From Eubacterium sp. (GTDB lineage Bacteria > Bacillota > Clostridia > Lachnospirales > Lachnospiraceae), in assembly GCA_024697885.1 (NCBI GenBank), contig JAILSA010000195.1, positions 1-14,750 on the forward strand: a DNA stretch of 14,750 nt, in the 5' to 3' direction. Shown piece after piece: positions 7,073 to 13,847 of the stretch. The notes beneath the pieces were generated by a model, which was not told the origin of the DNA, did not search any database, and worked only from the letters and a program-made list of their open reading frames with translations. The first letter of the stretch is position 1. Each line of letters starts with the position of its first letter. The position numbers and the translations under genes are program-made.

Positions 7073-8314
7073 TTAGTTTTCATTATTATTAACCTTCACA
7101 ATGCCGCGGCGAATCTTGTCGGTCAAGATTCTGCGAACGGAAGTATTAATCTCTTTTTCACTGATTTTCCCGCGCTTGACGGCATTGATCAGGGCCTTGT
7201 AAGCCTGGCCTAAGTTGGCCGGCTTCACCATCAAATCGCAGCCCGCTCCCGCCGCCTTGGTCACGGCGTAGGCCTGGGAAAAATTGTCCGTAATGGCGCT
7301 GTCGTTGAGAGGGGCAGTCATTACCACCCGGTCAAAGGACAACTCCTCGCGAAGGAGCTTGGTCACCACTTCGCTGGACATGAAGGCAGGAATTCTGTCC
7401 TCCACTAACTTGGTCATGTGGACATTGCCCACCATGACGCAGTCGGCTCCGGCGCTAATACCCTCTGCATAGACGCTGAGTTCATTCTCTCGGAGTTCCA
7501 TCAGGGTCTGGTCATTTTCCAAAAAGACATTTTCCGCCTCTCCGGATACCTGGCCCATGCCTGGGAAGTACTTGAGGGTCACGGCCATGTTGGCCCGCCT
7601 ATAGCCCTCTACATATGCGGTCAAAAGTTCAGCCACCTCTGCCTCGTCGCCGCCTAAACACCGCTTGTCATATTCTGCATTTTTATTATAGGAAAGATCT
7701 GCCACAGGGGACAGGTTCATGTTGATTCCAAAGCCTCTTAGCTGCCTGCCAATGGCAAAGCCCTGCTGCTCGATCTGTACATCCGACATCTTGGATCCCA
7801 TCTCTGCCGGGGTGTTGTATCCCCCTGCCGTCAGGTCCGAAACCTCTGCGGATATGGAGTAGTCTCCACCGCCGTCCTCCTCTACTGCCACGTAAAGGGC
7901 CGGGCCGGAAACCGCCTTTTGCAGGTCCATAGTCAGCTTCACAGTCTGCCGCCGACTCTTGACATTTCTTTTTTCCAAAATCACTCCCCCCACCTTGTAT
8001 CGGCCGAGGGCGTCTATCATATCTTGTGTGGCCTCGTAGGAATACATGGACCCCTCTGGGTCGTCTAGCTCTGACAGGTTGACCATAAACATCTGGCCCA
8101 CCTTGTCCTCAAGGCTCATATTTTTTACAATTTCTTCTGCCATGTTGAAGGCTTCTGTCTCAGACACATCCTCCACCGCCGCCGCAGAAACTGGTCCACC
8201 GCCTCTTTTTTGCCCTGCCGGAGTCCCCGTCACCTGGGCCGGTCCCCCCTGTCCACAGGAACATAAAAACAGGGTGGCTAGCGTTAGCAAAAGCAATGTA
8301 GATAGCTTTTTCAT
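7073..8314 (-). CDS. Lipoprotein with GH3-type (NagZ-like) fold, catalytic residues lost
   Basis: The 413-residue product begins MKKLSTLLLLTLATLFLCSC, a lipoprotein signal peptide with Cys20 as the likely lipid-modified residue, followed by a Gly/Pro/Ala-rich linker. The remainder follows the family 3 glycosidase barrel: KVGQMFMVNL, YKVGGVILEKRNV, FGINMNLSPVADL, LKYFPGMGQV, and FDRVVMTAPLNDSAI. Aligned with the NagZ pattern, the nucleophile Asp of the T-D-x-L block is Ala334, KHFPGHG reads KYFPGMG (residues 248-254), and the D-x-H general acid pair is E259 and E261. It is therefore probably non-hydrolytic, perhaps a sugar- or muropeptide-binding surface protein (inference). I chose ATG 8314, with AAGGGG 8 bases upstream, over a GTG at 8335 because it gives a clean signal peptide. 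First gene of the purF-purB unit. Confidence 0.85.
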   Translation of the reverse strand: MKKLSTLLLLTLATLFLCSCGQGGPAQVTGTPAGQKRGGGPVSAAAVEDVSETEAFNMAEEIVKNMSLEDKVGQMFMVNLSELDDPEGSMYSYEATQDMIDALGRYKVGGVILEKRNVKSRRQTVKLTMDLQKAVSGPALYVAVEEDGGGDYSISAEVSDLTAGGYNTPAEMGSKMSDVQIEQQGFAIGRQLRGFGINMNLSPVADLSYNKNAEYDKRCLGGDEAEVAELLTAYVEGYRRANMAVTLKYFPGMGQVSGEAENVFLENDQTLMELRENELSVYAEGISAGADCVMVGNVHMTKLVEDRIPAFMSSEVVTKLLREELSFDRVVMTAPLNDSAITDNFSQAYAVTKAAGAGCDLMVKPANLGQAYKALINAVKRGKISEKEINTSVRRILTDKIRRGIVKVNNNEN

Positions 8315-8349
8315 GTGTTTTACCCCTTTCGCCACCTCTACGCCCTAAC

Positions 8350-8378
8350 ATTATACTATAAGATTGTTGCATATACAA
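8350..8378 (-). promoter_or_regulatory. Promoter of the GH3-purF-purB-methyltransferase unit
   Basis: On the minus strand a -35 TTGTAT (8373-8378) and a perfect -10 TATAAT (8350-8355) are separated by 17 bases. The predicted start near 8343 gives a 5' untranslated region of about 30 bases to ATG 8314, too short for a riboswitch. The surrounding 8336-8450 is AT-rich and holds no gene. Confidence 0.75.
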
Positions 8379-8450
8379 ATAAAAAATTTTATCAATTTAT
8401 GAACCCTTTTTTGTGATTTTCTTATATATCAGGAGGGAAAAGGGTCGCAT

Positions 8451-8477
8451 AAGAAAAGCCCCTGCCTGGGCAGGGAC
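8451..8477 (-). terminator. Intrinsic terminator of aroC
   Basis: On the minus strand GTCCCTGC (8470-8477) pairs with GCAGGGGC (8458-8465) around a CCAG loop, followed by TTTTCTT. It starts 17 bases after the aroC stop codon and insulates aroC from the GH3 unit promoter. Confidence 0.88.
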
Positions 8478-8493
8478 TTTGATAAGTTATCAT

Positions 8494-9597
8494 TTATCCA
8501 AGGTATATTTTCTTCAAGCTGTCGATCTGGCTGGTCATGCCCACCAAAAGTCTGTCCACCAAGGTAATGGCTGTCATGGCCTCCACCACTACCACGGCTC
8601 TTGGGACGATGATTGGGTCGTGGCGGCCCTTGATCTGGATCTGAATGTCCTGCCCCTGGCGGTTGACTGTTTCTTGCTCCTTAAATATAGAAGGAGTTGG
8701 CTTGAAGGCCGCCCGGAGGACAATGTCATCTCCGTCGCTGATGCCCCCTAGGATTCCCCCGGCAAAATTGGTTCTCTTCTTGATTTTGCCATCGGCTCCC
8801 ATGTAAAAATCGTCGTTGTTTTCAGAGCCGGTTTTGTCAACTACGGAAAATCCCGCTCCGATCTCCACTCCCTTGACGGCGCCAATGGACATGATGCCAG
8901 AGGCCAGGCAGGCGTCTAACTTGCCAAAGACAGGCTCTCCCACTCCCGCCGGCATACCGGTGACGATACATTCCACCAGGCCACCTACGGAATCTAGCTC
9001 CTGCATTTTGCCAGCCAGGTAGTCCTCGGTCTTGGCTGAGACCTCAGGGTCCGGCATTTTGAGAGGACTTTTTTCCACCGCCTGGCGGTCAAAACTTTGC
9101 AGGGAGCACTGGAAGGGACCGATTTGCTTGGCATAGGCTAAGACCTCAACCCCCAACTCCTTCAAAATCCTGGAGGCAATGGCCCCTGCCGCCACACGAC
9201 CTATGGTCTCGCGGCCCGAGCTTCTTCCGCCCCCTCGGTAGTCGCGAAAACCGTATTTGGAATCAAAAGTGTAATCTGCATGGCCCGGACGGTAGTAGTT
9301 GGCGATCTCTGAGTAGTCCTTAGACCGCTGGGAGGTATTTTCCACTACCAGAGATATAGGGGTTCCTGTGGTTTTGCCCTCAAAAACTCCCGACATAATC
9401 CTTACCAAGTCCCCTTCCTTACGAGGGGTAGAGTACTTGGTCTCTCCCGGTTTTCTTCTATTTAAATAGGCCTGAATGTCTTCCTCACAGAGGTCAATTC
9501 CCGCTGGGCAACCGTCTACTACCACGCCTAAACCGGCGCCGTGGGACTCTCCCCAGGTGGATATTTTAAAAATTTCACCTGTCACTGAACCAGCCAT
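8494..9597 (-). CDS. aroC: Chorismate synthase
   Basis: AroC converts 5-enolpyruvylshikimate-3-phosphate to chorismate, the last shikimate-pathway step, using reduced FMN. The 367-residue product has normal length and all three family signatures: WGESHG (His19), YYRPGHADYT (His106), and YRGGGRSSGRET near residues 122-133, followed by the conserved RVAAGAIA helix. The two His are the proposed proton donors. ATG 9597 is preceded by GAAAGGAAGTG. It is a single-gene unit: divergent from the CheX-like gene on one side and closed by the terminator at 8451-8477 on the other. Confidence 0.97.
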   Translation of the reverse strand: MAGSVTGEIFKISTWGESHGAGLGVVVDGCPAGIDLCEEDIQAYLNRRKPGETKYSTPRKEGDLVRIMSGVFEGKTTGTPISLVVENTSQRSKDYSEIANYYRPGHADYTFDSKYGFRDYRGGGRSSGRETIGRVAAGAIASRILKELGVEVLAYAKQIGPFQCSLQSFDRQAVEKSPLKMPDPEVSAKTEDYLAGKMQELDSVGGLVECIVTGMPAGVGEPVFGKLDACLASGIMSIGAVKGVEIGAGFSVVDKTGSENNDDFYMGADGKIKKRTNFAGGILGGISDGDDIVLRAAFKPTPSIFKEQETVNRQGQDIQIQIKGRHDPIIVPRAVVVVEAMTAITLVDRLLVGMTSQIDSLKKIYLG

Positions 9598-9683
9598 TTT
9601 CTACACTTCCTTTCGTCTTTTTACCTTTTATTTTTCTTCGTTCTATTGTATAATAAAAATAGTACAATTGAAAGGAGATTTTT
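9598..9683. promoter_or_regulatory. Divergent promoter region, aroC / CheX-like gene
   Basis: This 86-base AT-rich gap must drive both directions. For the plus-strand gene a perfect -10 TATAAT lies at 9649-9654 with a weak -35 TTTTAT (9626-9631, 17-base spacer). For aroC a -10 TACAAT lies at 9645-9650 (minus strand) with a weak -35 TTTCAA (9668-9673, 17-base spacer). The two -10 boxes overlap. An inverted repeat ATTGTA-N12-TACAAT (9645-9650 / 9663-9668) spans the same bases and could be an operator. AAAGGAGA at 9671-9678 is the ribosome binding site of the plus-strand gene. Confidence 0.5.
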
Positions 9684-10556
9684 ATGTTTAGTCAGTTTTT
9701 TGGAAATTATTTATTGGAAACTAACAAAATCACTGCTGAGCAGCTCAACTCCTGTATGGATTACATTAGGTGCAATCGTGTTCGAATGGGACTACTCGCC
9801 GAAACAGAAGGTTTGCTGACGAGGGACCAGGCAAATGAGCTCAACCTCCTTCAGAAAAAATCGGATAAGCGTTTTGGGGATTTAGCAATTGAGAAGGGCT
9901 ACCTTACCTCTGCAGATATCGATTATCTTCTGCAGCAGCAGGGCAATCCTTATCTTATTTTCATTCAGGCACTCCAAGAGGAAAAGGTTCTTTCCGCCGA
10001 GGAGATCGACGACTGCATGACTTCCTTCCAACAGGATAAGGGCTATTCTGACACAATCATCGAAGCAATTAAACAGGGTGACATCGAGAATATTTTGCCT
10101 GCCTTCGTCTCGGCGGAAGAGGAAGGTTATACAAATTTAATTAGCCTTTCACTCAGGTGCATCATTCGTTTTGTCAGCACCTATATCCGCTTCGAGGAGG
10201 GCAAGTTTGTCGACTCACTCTCCGCCCACGCAATGGCCTACCAGCACACAGTGGGAGACCAAAACAGCCTTCTCGGCTTTAGTTGCGAGGGCGACGACCT
10301 TTTAATCATCGCCCGAGAATTTTCTGGAGAGGATTTCACTCAGATGGACGAGGATGCTCTTGATGCCATTGCAGAGTTCACCAACTGTATCAACGGTCTC
10401 TACGCATCGGAGCTTAGCTTTAAGGACATTGAAATCGACATGGAGCCACCGTTCTACGGACTAGATGCCAGCCTTGATTTTGGAGGCCAAAAATTCTACG
10501 TCCTCCCTCTTTTCATCGAAGGCAAGAAGACACAGCTCATTATAAAAATAGGTTGA
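9684..10556 (+). CDS. MshEN-like domain fused to CheX-type CheY-P phosphatase domain
   Basis: A 290-residue cytoplasmic protein in two parts. Residues 5-115 are four helical repeats of exactly 29 residues (starting at 5, 34, 63 and 92). The middle two match the MshEN c-di-GMP-binding pattern: a 24-residue motif at 34-57 (R34, G36, G43, Q57), a 5-residue spacer, and a second at 63-86 (R63, G65, G72, Q86). Residues about 125-290 resemble CheX, the dimeric phosphatase of CheY-P: MDEDALDAIAEFTNCINGLY carries the ExxNxxxG signature with E231 and N234 as the expected catalytic pair, and the C-terminus FYVLPLFIEG fits the closing strands. The next gene, 16 bases on, is a CheY receiver, the natural substrate. 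Binding of c-di-GMP is inference from motif spacing; the CheX assignment is stronger. Confidence 0.8.
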   Translation: MFSQFFGNYLLETNKITAEQLNSCMDYIRCNRVRMGLLAETEGLLTRDQANELNLLQKKSDKRFGDLAIEKGYLTSADIDYLLQQQGNPYLIFIQALQEEKVLSAEEIDDCMTSFQQDKGYSDTIIEAIKQGDIENILPAFVSAEEEGYTNLISLSLRCIIRFVSTYIRFEEGKFVDSLSAHAMAYQHTVGDQNSLLGFSCEGDDLLIIAREFSGEDFTQMDEDALDAIAEFTNCINGLYASELSFKDIEIDMEPPFYGLDASLDFGGQKFYVLPLFIEGKKTQLIIKIG

Positions 10557-10572
10557 TTAGGAGGTTTTTTCT

Positions 10573-10929
10573 ATGGCAAGGATTTTAATCGTGGATGATT
10601 CCCGAACTTCCCGCCGCATGCTGCGAAACATTTTGACAGAGTGTGGACAGGAGATTGTGGGAGAAGCAGGCGATGGCCAGGAGGGCTACGAAATGTATGT
10701 GGACCTGAAGCCAGACATCGTCACTCTGGATATTACCATGCCGGTTCTTGACGGCCTGGGAGCTCTGGAAAAAATCATGACCTTTGACGAAAACGCCAAG
10801 GCCATTATGATTACAGCCGCCGGCCAGAAGGGCAAAATGGTTGATGCCATTAAGCTGGGAGCCGCCGAATTCATCCAAAAGCCTTACGAGGCAAATCAGA
10901 TCGAAATGATTATTAAAAATTTCCAATAA
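10573..10929 (+). CDS. cheY: CheY-like single-domain response regulator
   Basis: A 118-residue stand-alone receiver domain without an output domain. The acidic pocket is D8-D9 (ILIVDDS), the phosphoacceptor is D53 (VTLDITMP), the switch threonine is T81 (MITAAGQ), and K103 lies in FIQKPY, with F100 in place of the usual aromatic switch residue. All residues needed for phosphorylation are present. It starts at ATG 10573 with AGGAGG upstream, 16 bases after the CheX-like gene, so the two are co-transcribed and presumably form a phosphatase-substrate pair. No histidine kinase or MCP gene is in the window. Whether it acts on flagella or on another target cannot be told. Confidence 0.9.
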   Translation: MARILIVDDSRTSRRMLRNILTECGQEIVGEAGDGQEGYEMYVDLKPDIVTLDITMPVLDGLGALEKIMTFDENAKAIMITAAGQKGKMVDAIKLGAAEFIQKPYEANQIEMIIKNFQ

Positions 10930-10945
10930 GTAAGGACAAAGAAAA

Positions 10946-10978
10946 GGTCGCTGAGTATAAGCCCAGCGACCTTTTTTT
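10946..10978. terminator. Terminator after cheY, probably bidirectional
   Basis: GGTCGCTG (10946-10953) pairs with CAGCGACC (10964-10971) around a 10-base loop, followed on the plus strand by seven T (10972-10978). Read on the minus strand the same hairpin is followed by TTTTCTTTGT, and it lies 18 bases past the hom stop codon, so it can also end the secA-prfB-cheW-hom transcript. Confidence 0.88.
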
Positions 10979-10995
10979 CTATGCGTTCTTATGAT

Positions 10996-12201
10996 TTAGA
11001 ATCCAAGACGAATTCTTGTGATAAATCCATCCATAGCAGAAACCTTGGCATTAAAATCTTTTTCCTTCATTTTGCCAGTCAGGAATCCAAGTTCTCCCTC
11101 GATTCCGGCCTCTACATAATCCACTGGACCAAAGGCCGCCTCTACTGCTGCCTTGTCCTGTCCAGCCAAGCGGACGAAGAAACGGTTTTCCATGTCATCC
11201 ATGGATGCCACTTCCATCTTGTCTGCATCCCAGAGAATCTGTACATTATTTCCCATCTGCTGAGTTGCCACAACCACATCGGATACCACTGCACTGGCTG
11301 TTGCCTCCTTGCCGGCACCCTTGCCGTAGAACATAACATCACCCAGCATATTGCCTGTTACGCAGATGGCATTGAAGACATCATTTACTGCAAAGAGTGG
11401 GTTGTCTGCCAAAATCATCTGTGGAGCTACCATGGCATAAAGCTTGCCATCTACCATTTTGCTGGAACCAAAAATCTTAATGGATGCCTGTAATTTGTTG
11501 GCATAGGCAAAATCCTCTGCTGTGATTTTGGTAATTCCCTCGGTGTAGATATCCTCGTAGTCCACCTGCTTGCCATAGGCCAGGGAGGTAAGGATTGCAA
11601 TCTTGCGGCAGGCATCGTAGCCCTCCACATCCGCTGTCGGGTCCTTCTCTGCGTATCCCAGGTCCTGAGCCTCTTTCAAAACAGCATCAAAGTCAGATCC
11701 CTCTCGGGACATTTTGGTCAAAATATAGTTGGTGGTACCATTTAGGATACCGTTAATCTGCAGGATTTTGTCAGCTGTCAGGCAGTCGTTCAATGGGCGA
11801 ATTACTGGAATTCCGCCGCCTACACTGGCCTCGAAGAAGAAGTTAACTCCCTTGTCCTTGGCAATCTGAATGAGCTCAGCGCCGTGGGCAGCTACCAACT
11901 CCTTGTTGGAAGTACATACGGACTTGCCAGCCTCTAAGGAAGCCTTTACAAAGTCGTAAGCTGGTTTGGTTCCCCCCATAGTTTCCACTACAATATCAAT
12001 TTCAGAATCCTCCAAAATCACATTGAAGTCGTGAACCACCTTCTCCTGAATAGGATCTCCTGGAAAATCTCGCAGGTCCAAAACATATTTTACTTGGATT
12101 TCCTGGCCGGATCTCTTGGCCACAATCTCCTGGTTCTCCGTAATTACCTGAACCACTCCTGATCCCACGGTTCCATATCCTAATACAGCTACTTTAATCA
12201 T
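10996..12201 (-). CDS. hom: Homoserine dehydrogenase
   Basis: Reduces aspartate semialdehyde to homoserine, the branch point to threonine and methionine. The 401-residue protein has an N-terminal NAD(P)-binding fold (VAVLGYGTVGSG), the conserved CTSNKELVA block with a likely catalytic Lys, GGIPVIRPL and GILNGTTNYIL, and the full family signature AQDLGYAEKDPTADVEGYDA. From about residue 339 (NRFFVRLAG) there is a short ACT-like C-terminus of about 63 residues, which may allow threonine feedback; this part is less typical. ATG 12201 lies one base after the cheW stop, and its AGGAGGAC ribosome binding site is inside the cheW coding region, so translation is probably coupled. Confidence 0.96.
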   Translation of the reverse strand: MIKVAVLGYGTVGSGVVQVITENQEIVAKRSGQEIQVKYVLDLRDFPGDPIQEKVVHDFNVILEDSEIDIVVETMGGTKPAYDFVKASLEAGKSVCTSNKELVAAHGAELIQIAKDKGVNFFFEASVGGGIPVIRPLNDCLTADKILQINGILNGTTNYILTKMSREGSDFDAVLKEAQDLGYAEKDPTADVEGYDACRKIAILTSLAYGKQVDYEDIYTEGITKITAEDFAYANKLQASIKIFGSSKMVDGKLYAMVAPQMILADNPLFAVNDVFNAICVTGNMLGDVMFYGKGAGKEATASAVVSDVVVATQQMGNNVQILWDADKMEVASMDDMENRFFVRLAGQDKAAVEAAFGPVDYVEAGIEGELGFLTGKMKEKDFNAKVSAMDGFITRIRLGF

Positions 12202-12202
12202 T

Positions 12203-12688
12203 TTAGTCCTCCTGTTTGTCGCATTCTTCCTTATAATCTTTTACATATTTGTCAACCATATCCCATTGCTCCTGGCTTAGGAGATTGTTGGGATCTAGTA
12301 CGATTACCAAATCATTTTCCTTGTTTTTGGCCACGAACTTGGCATAACCTGTCTTGCCTGTCTTCATAAGCTGTGGGAACTCCTTAACTTCCTGGTCCTC
12401 CACACGGAAAATTCCGGAAACTCCGTCTACCACTGCTCCAATGTGACCGTGGTCTGTCATCATAAGCATAATCTTGGTCTCTGGGGTCACTGGGGTGGCC
12501 GGCATAACCAGGTTTTTCTTCAGGGCCACCAGGGGAAGGAACTCATTGCGAATCTCCACGATTCCTTCCAAAAAGTCCGGCTCGTTGCCCGTCTTTACAA
12601 AATCCTGGTAGTTCTCAACACCCTGCATCTCGGAAACCTCTACTCCGTAGATTTTTCCACACAAAAAAACTGATACAATTTCTCTCAT
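12203..12688 (-). CDS. cheW: CheW-like chemotaxis adaptor
   Basis: CheW couples chemoreceptors to the kinase CheA. The 161-residue product consists of one CheW domain of usual length, opening with the strand EIVSVFLCGKIYGVEVSEM and containing the characteristic FLEGIVEIRNEFLPLVALKK segment (counterpart of the family's EG-x-x-x-R-G-x-x-x-P motif, with Asn in place of Gly) and HIGAVVDGVSGIFRV. The C-terminal tail is charged. ATG 12686-12688 has AAAGGGAGAG upstream. It lies 28 bases after prfB and is coupled to hom downstream. No CheA or receptor gene accompanies it here, so its partners are encoded elsewhere. Confidence 0.88.
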   Translation of the reverse strand: MREIVSVFLCGKIYGVEVSEMQGVENYQDFVKTGNEPDFLEGIVEIRNEFLPLVALKKNLVMPATPVTPETKIMLMMTDHGHIGAVVDGVSGIFRVEDQEVKEFPQLMKTGKTGYAKFVAKNKENDLVIVLDPNNLLSQEQWDMVDKYVKDYKEECDKQED

Positions 12689-12716
12689 AGCACTCTCCCT
12701 TTCTCGGAATGGCTGC

Positions 12717-13820
12717 TTAAGCGTTAATCCACTTCAAATAAGCATTCATAAAGAGGTCAATATCTCCATCCAAAACCGCAGATACATTACCCGTCTCCGC
12801 ATTGGTTCTGTGGTCCTTGACCATGGTGTAAGGCTGCATTACATAGGAGCGAATCTGACTTCCCCAGCCGATTTCCTTGCTCTCGCCGCGAATCTCAGAA
12901 TCCTTGGCCCGATTCTCCTCCTCCTTGAGAAGTAAGAGCTTGGCCTTGAGCATCTGCATAGCCTTGTCCTTATTCATGTGCTGGGACCTCTCGTTCTGGC
13001 ACTGTACCACGATTCCCGTTGGAAAATGGGTGATACGGATGGCCGATGAGGTCTTGTTGATGTGCTGTCCACCGGCTCCACTGGAACGGTAGGTGTCAAT
13101 GCGGATGTCCTCGTCCGCAATTTCTATATCAATGTCATGTTTGATATCTGGCATAACATCGCAGGAGACAAAGGATGTCTGTCTCTTGCCCGCTGCATTA
13201 AATGGAGAAATGCGGACCAAGCGGTGAATTCCGTGCTCACTCTTCAAGTATCCATAGGCATTTTCTCCGCTAATCTGTATGGTCACAGACTTGATTCCCG
13301 CCTCGTCACCGTCTAGGAAATCCAAAATACTTGCGGAAAAACCTCTGCGGTCCGCCCAGCGCTGGTACATACGGCTGAGCATGCTGGCCCAGTCACAGCT
13401 CTCGGTACCGCCGGCGCCTGCGTGGAGGGTCAAAATAGCATCCTCCCCGTCATGCTCTCCTGTCAGCATGGTAGTGATGCGGAGCTCATCAAATTCTGCC
13501 ACAAAGTCCTTAAACTCCTGCTCCACCTCTGGAATCAGGGAAGGGTCTTCCTCCTCATTGCCCATCTCAATCAGGGTCATAATGTCGTCGTAGGCCTGGC
13601 TGAGCTTGTCTGCCCTCTCCACAACGGCCTTAAGGTCCTTGGCCTCCTTCATGGAAGCGCTGGCAGCCTCTGCATCGTCCCAGAAGTTAGGAGCCTCCAT
13701 GTTGCGCTCTAACTCCTCTATTCTCAATTTCTTATCTTCCAGGTTGAGTGAATCTCTTACCTCCTCAATGGGAGCCTCGTAGCTAGCGAGTTCGATTCGG
13801 ATGTTATCCAATTCAACCAA
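12717..13820 (-). CDS. prfB: Peptide chain release factor 2, no frameshift
   Basis: RF2 terminates translation at UGA and UAA. The 367-residue product contains the SPF codon-recognition tripeptide (VRISPFN) that marks RF2 rather than RF1, and the GGQ peptidyl-hydrolysis motif in SSGAGGQHINKT. The start is a TTG at 13818-13820, preceded by AGGCGGTGA; no in-frame ATG fits the family N-terminus. Unlike many bacterial prfB genes, it reads through the usual +1 frameshift position without an internal UGA: the E. coli RGYL-DYDAKK region is matched by RDSLNLEDKK with CTC AAC in frame. It lies 27 bases after secA. Confidence 0.96.
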   Translation of the reverse strand: MVELDNIRIELASYEAPIEEVRDSLNLEDKKLRIEELERNMEAPNFWDDAEAASASMKEAKDLKAVVERADKLSQAYDDIMTLIEMGNEEEDPSLIPEVEQEFKDFVAEFDELRITTMLTGEHDGEDAILTLHAGAGGTESCDWASMLSRMYQRWADRRGFSASILDFLDGDEAGIKSVTIQISGENAYGYLKSEHGIHRLVRISPFNAAGKRQTSFVSCDVMPDIKHDIDIEIADEDIRIDTYRSSGAGGQHINKTSSAIRITHFPTGIVVQCQNERSQHMNKDKAMQMLKAKLLLLKEEENRAKDSEIRGESKEIGWGSQIRSYVMQPYTMVKDHRTNAETGNVSAVLDGDIDLFMNAYLKWINA

Positions 13821-13847
13821 AAAATCACCGCCTATTGTTTATTTTTC

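Noticed and set aside
8315..8335. Upstream GTG start for the GH3 lipoprotein adding MAKGVKH
   Set aside because: It would put seven residues before a well-formed lipoprotein signal peptide, and the ATG at 8314 has its own AAGGGG site at good spacing.
9684..10929. CheX-like/cheY pair as a recent horizontal insertion
   Set aside because: No repeats, integrase, tRNA or attachment site border the unit, and it has neat promoter and terminator boundaries. There is no sequence evidence for transfer in this window.
12443..12673. Small plus-strand open frames opposite cheW and other minus-strand genes
   Set aside because: They are antisense to clearly conserved coding sequence and lack ribosome binding sites or recognisable domains.
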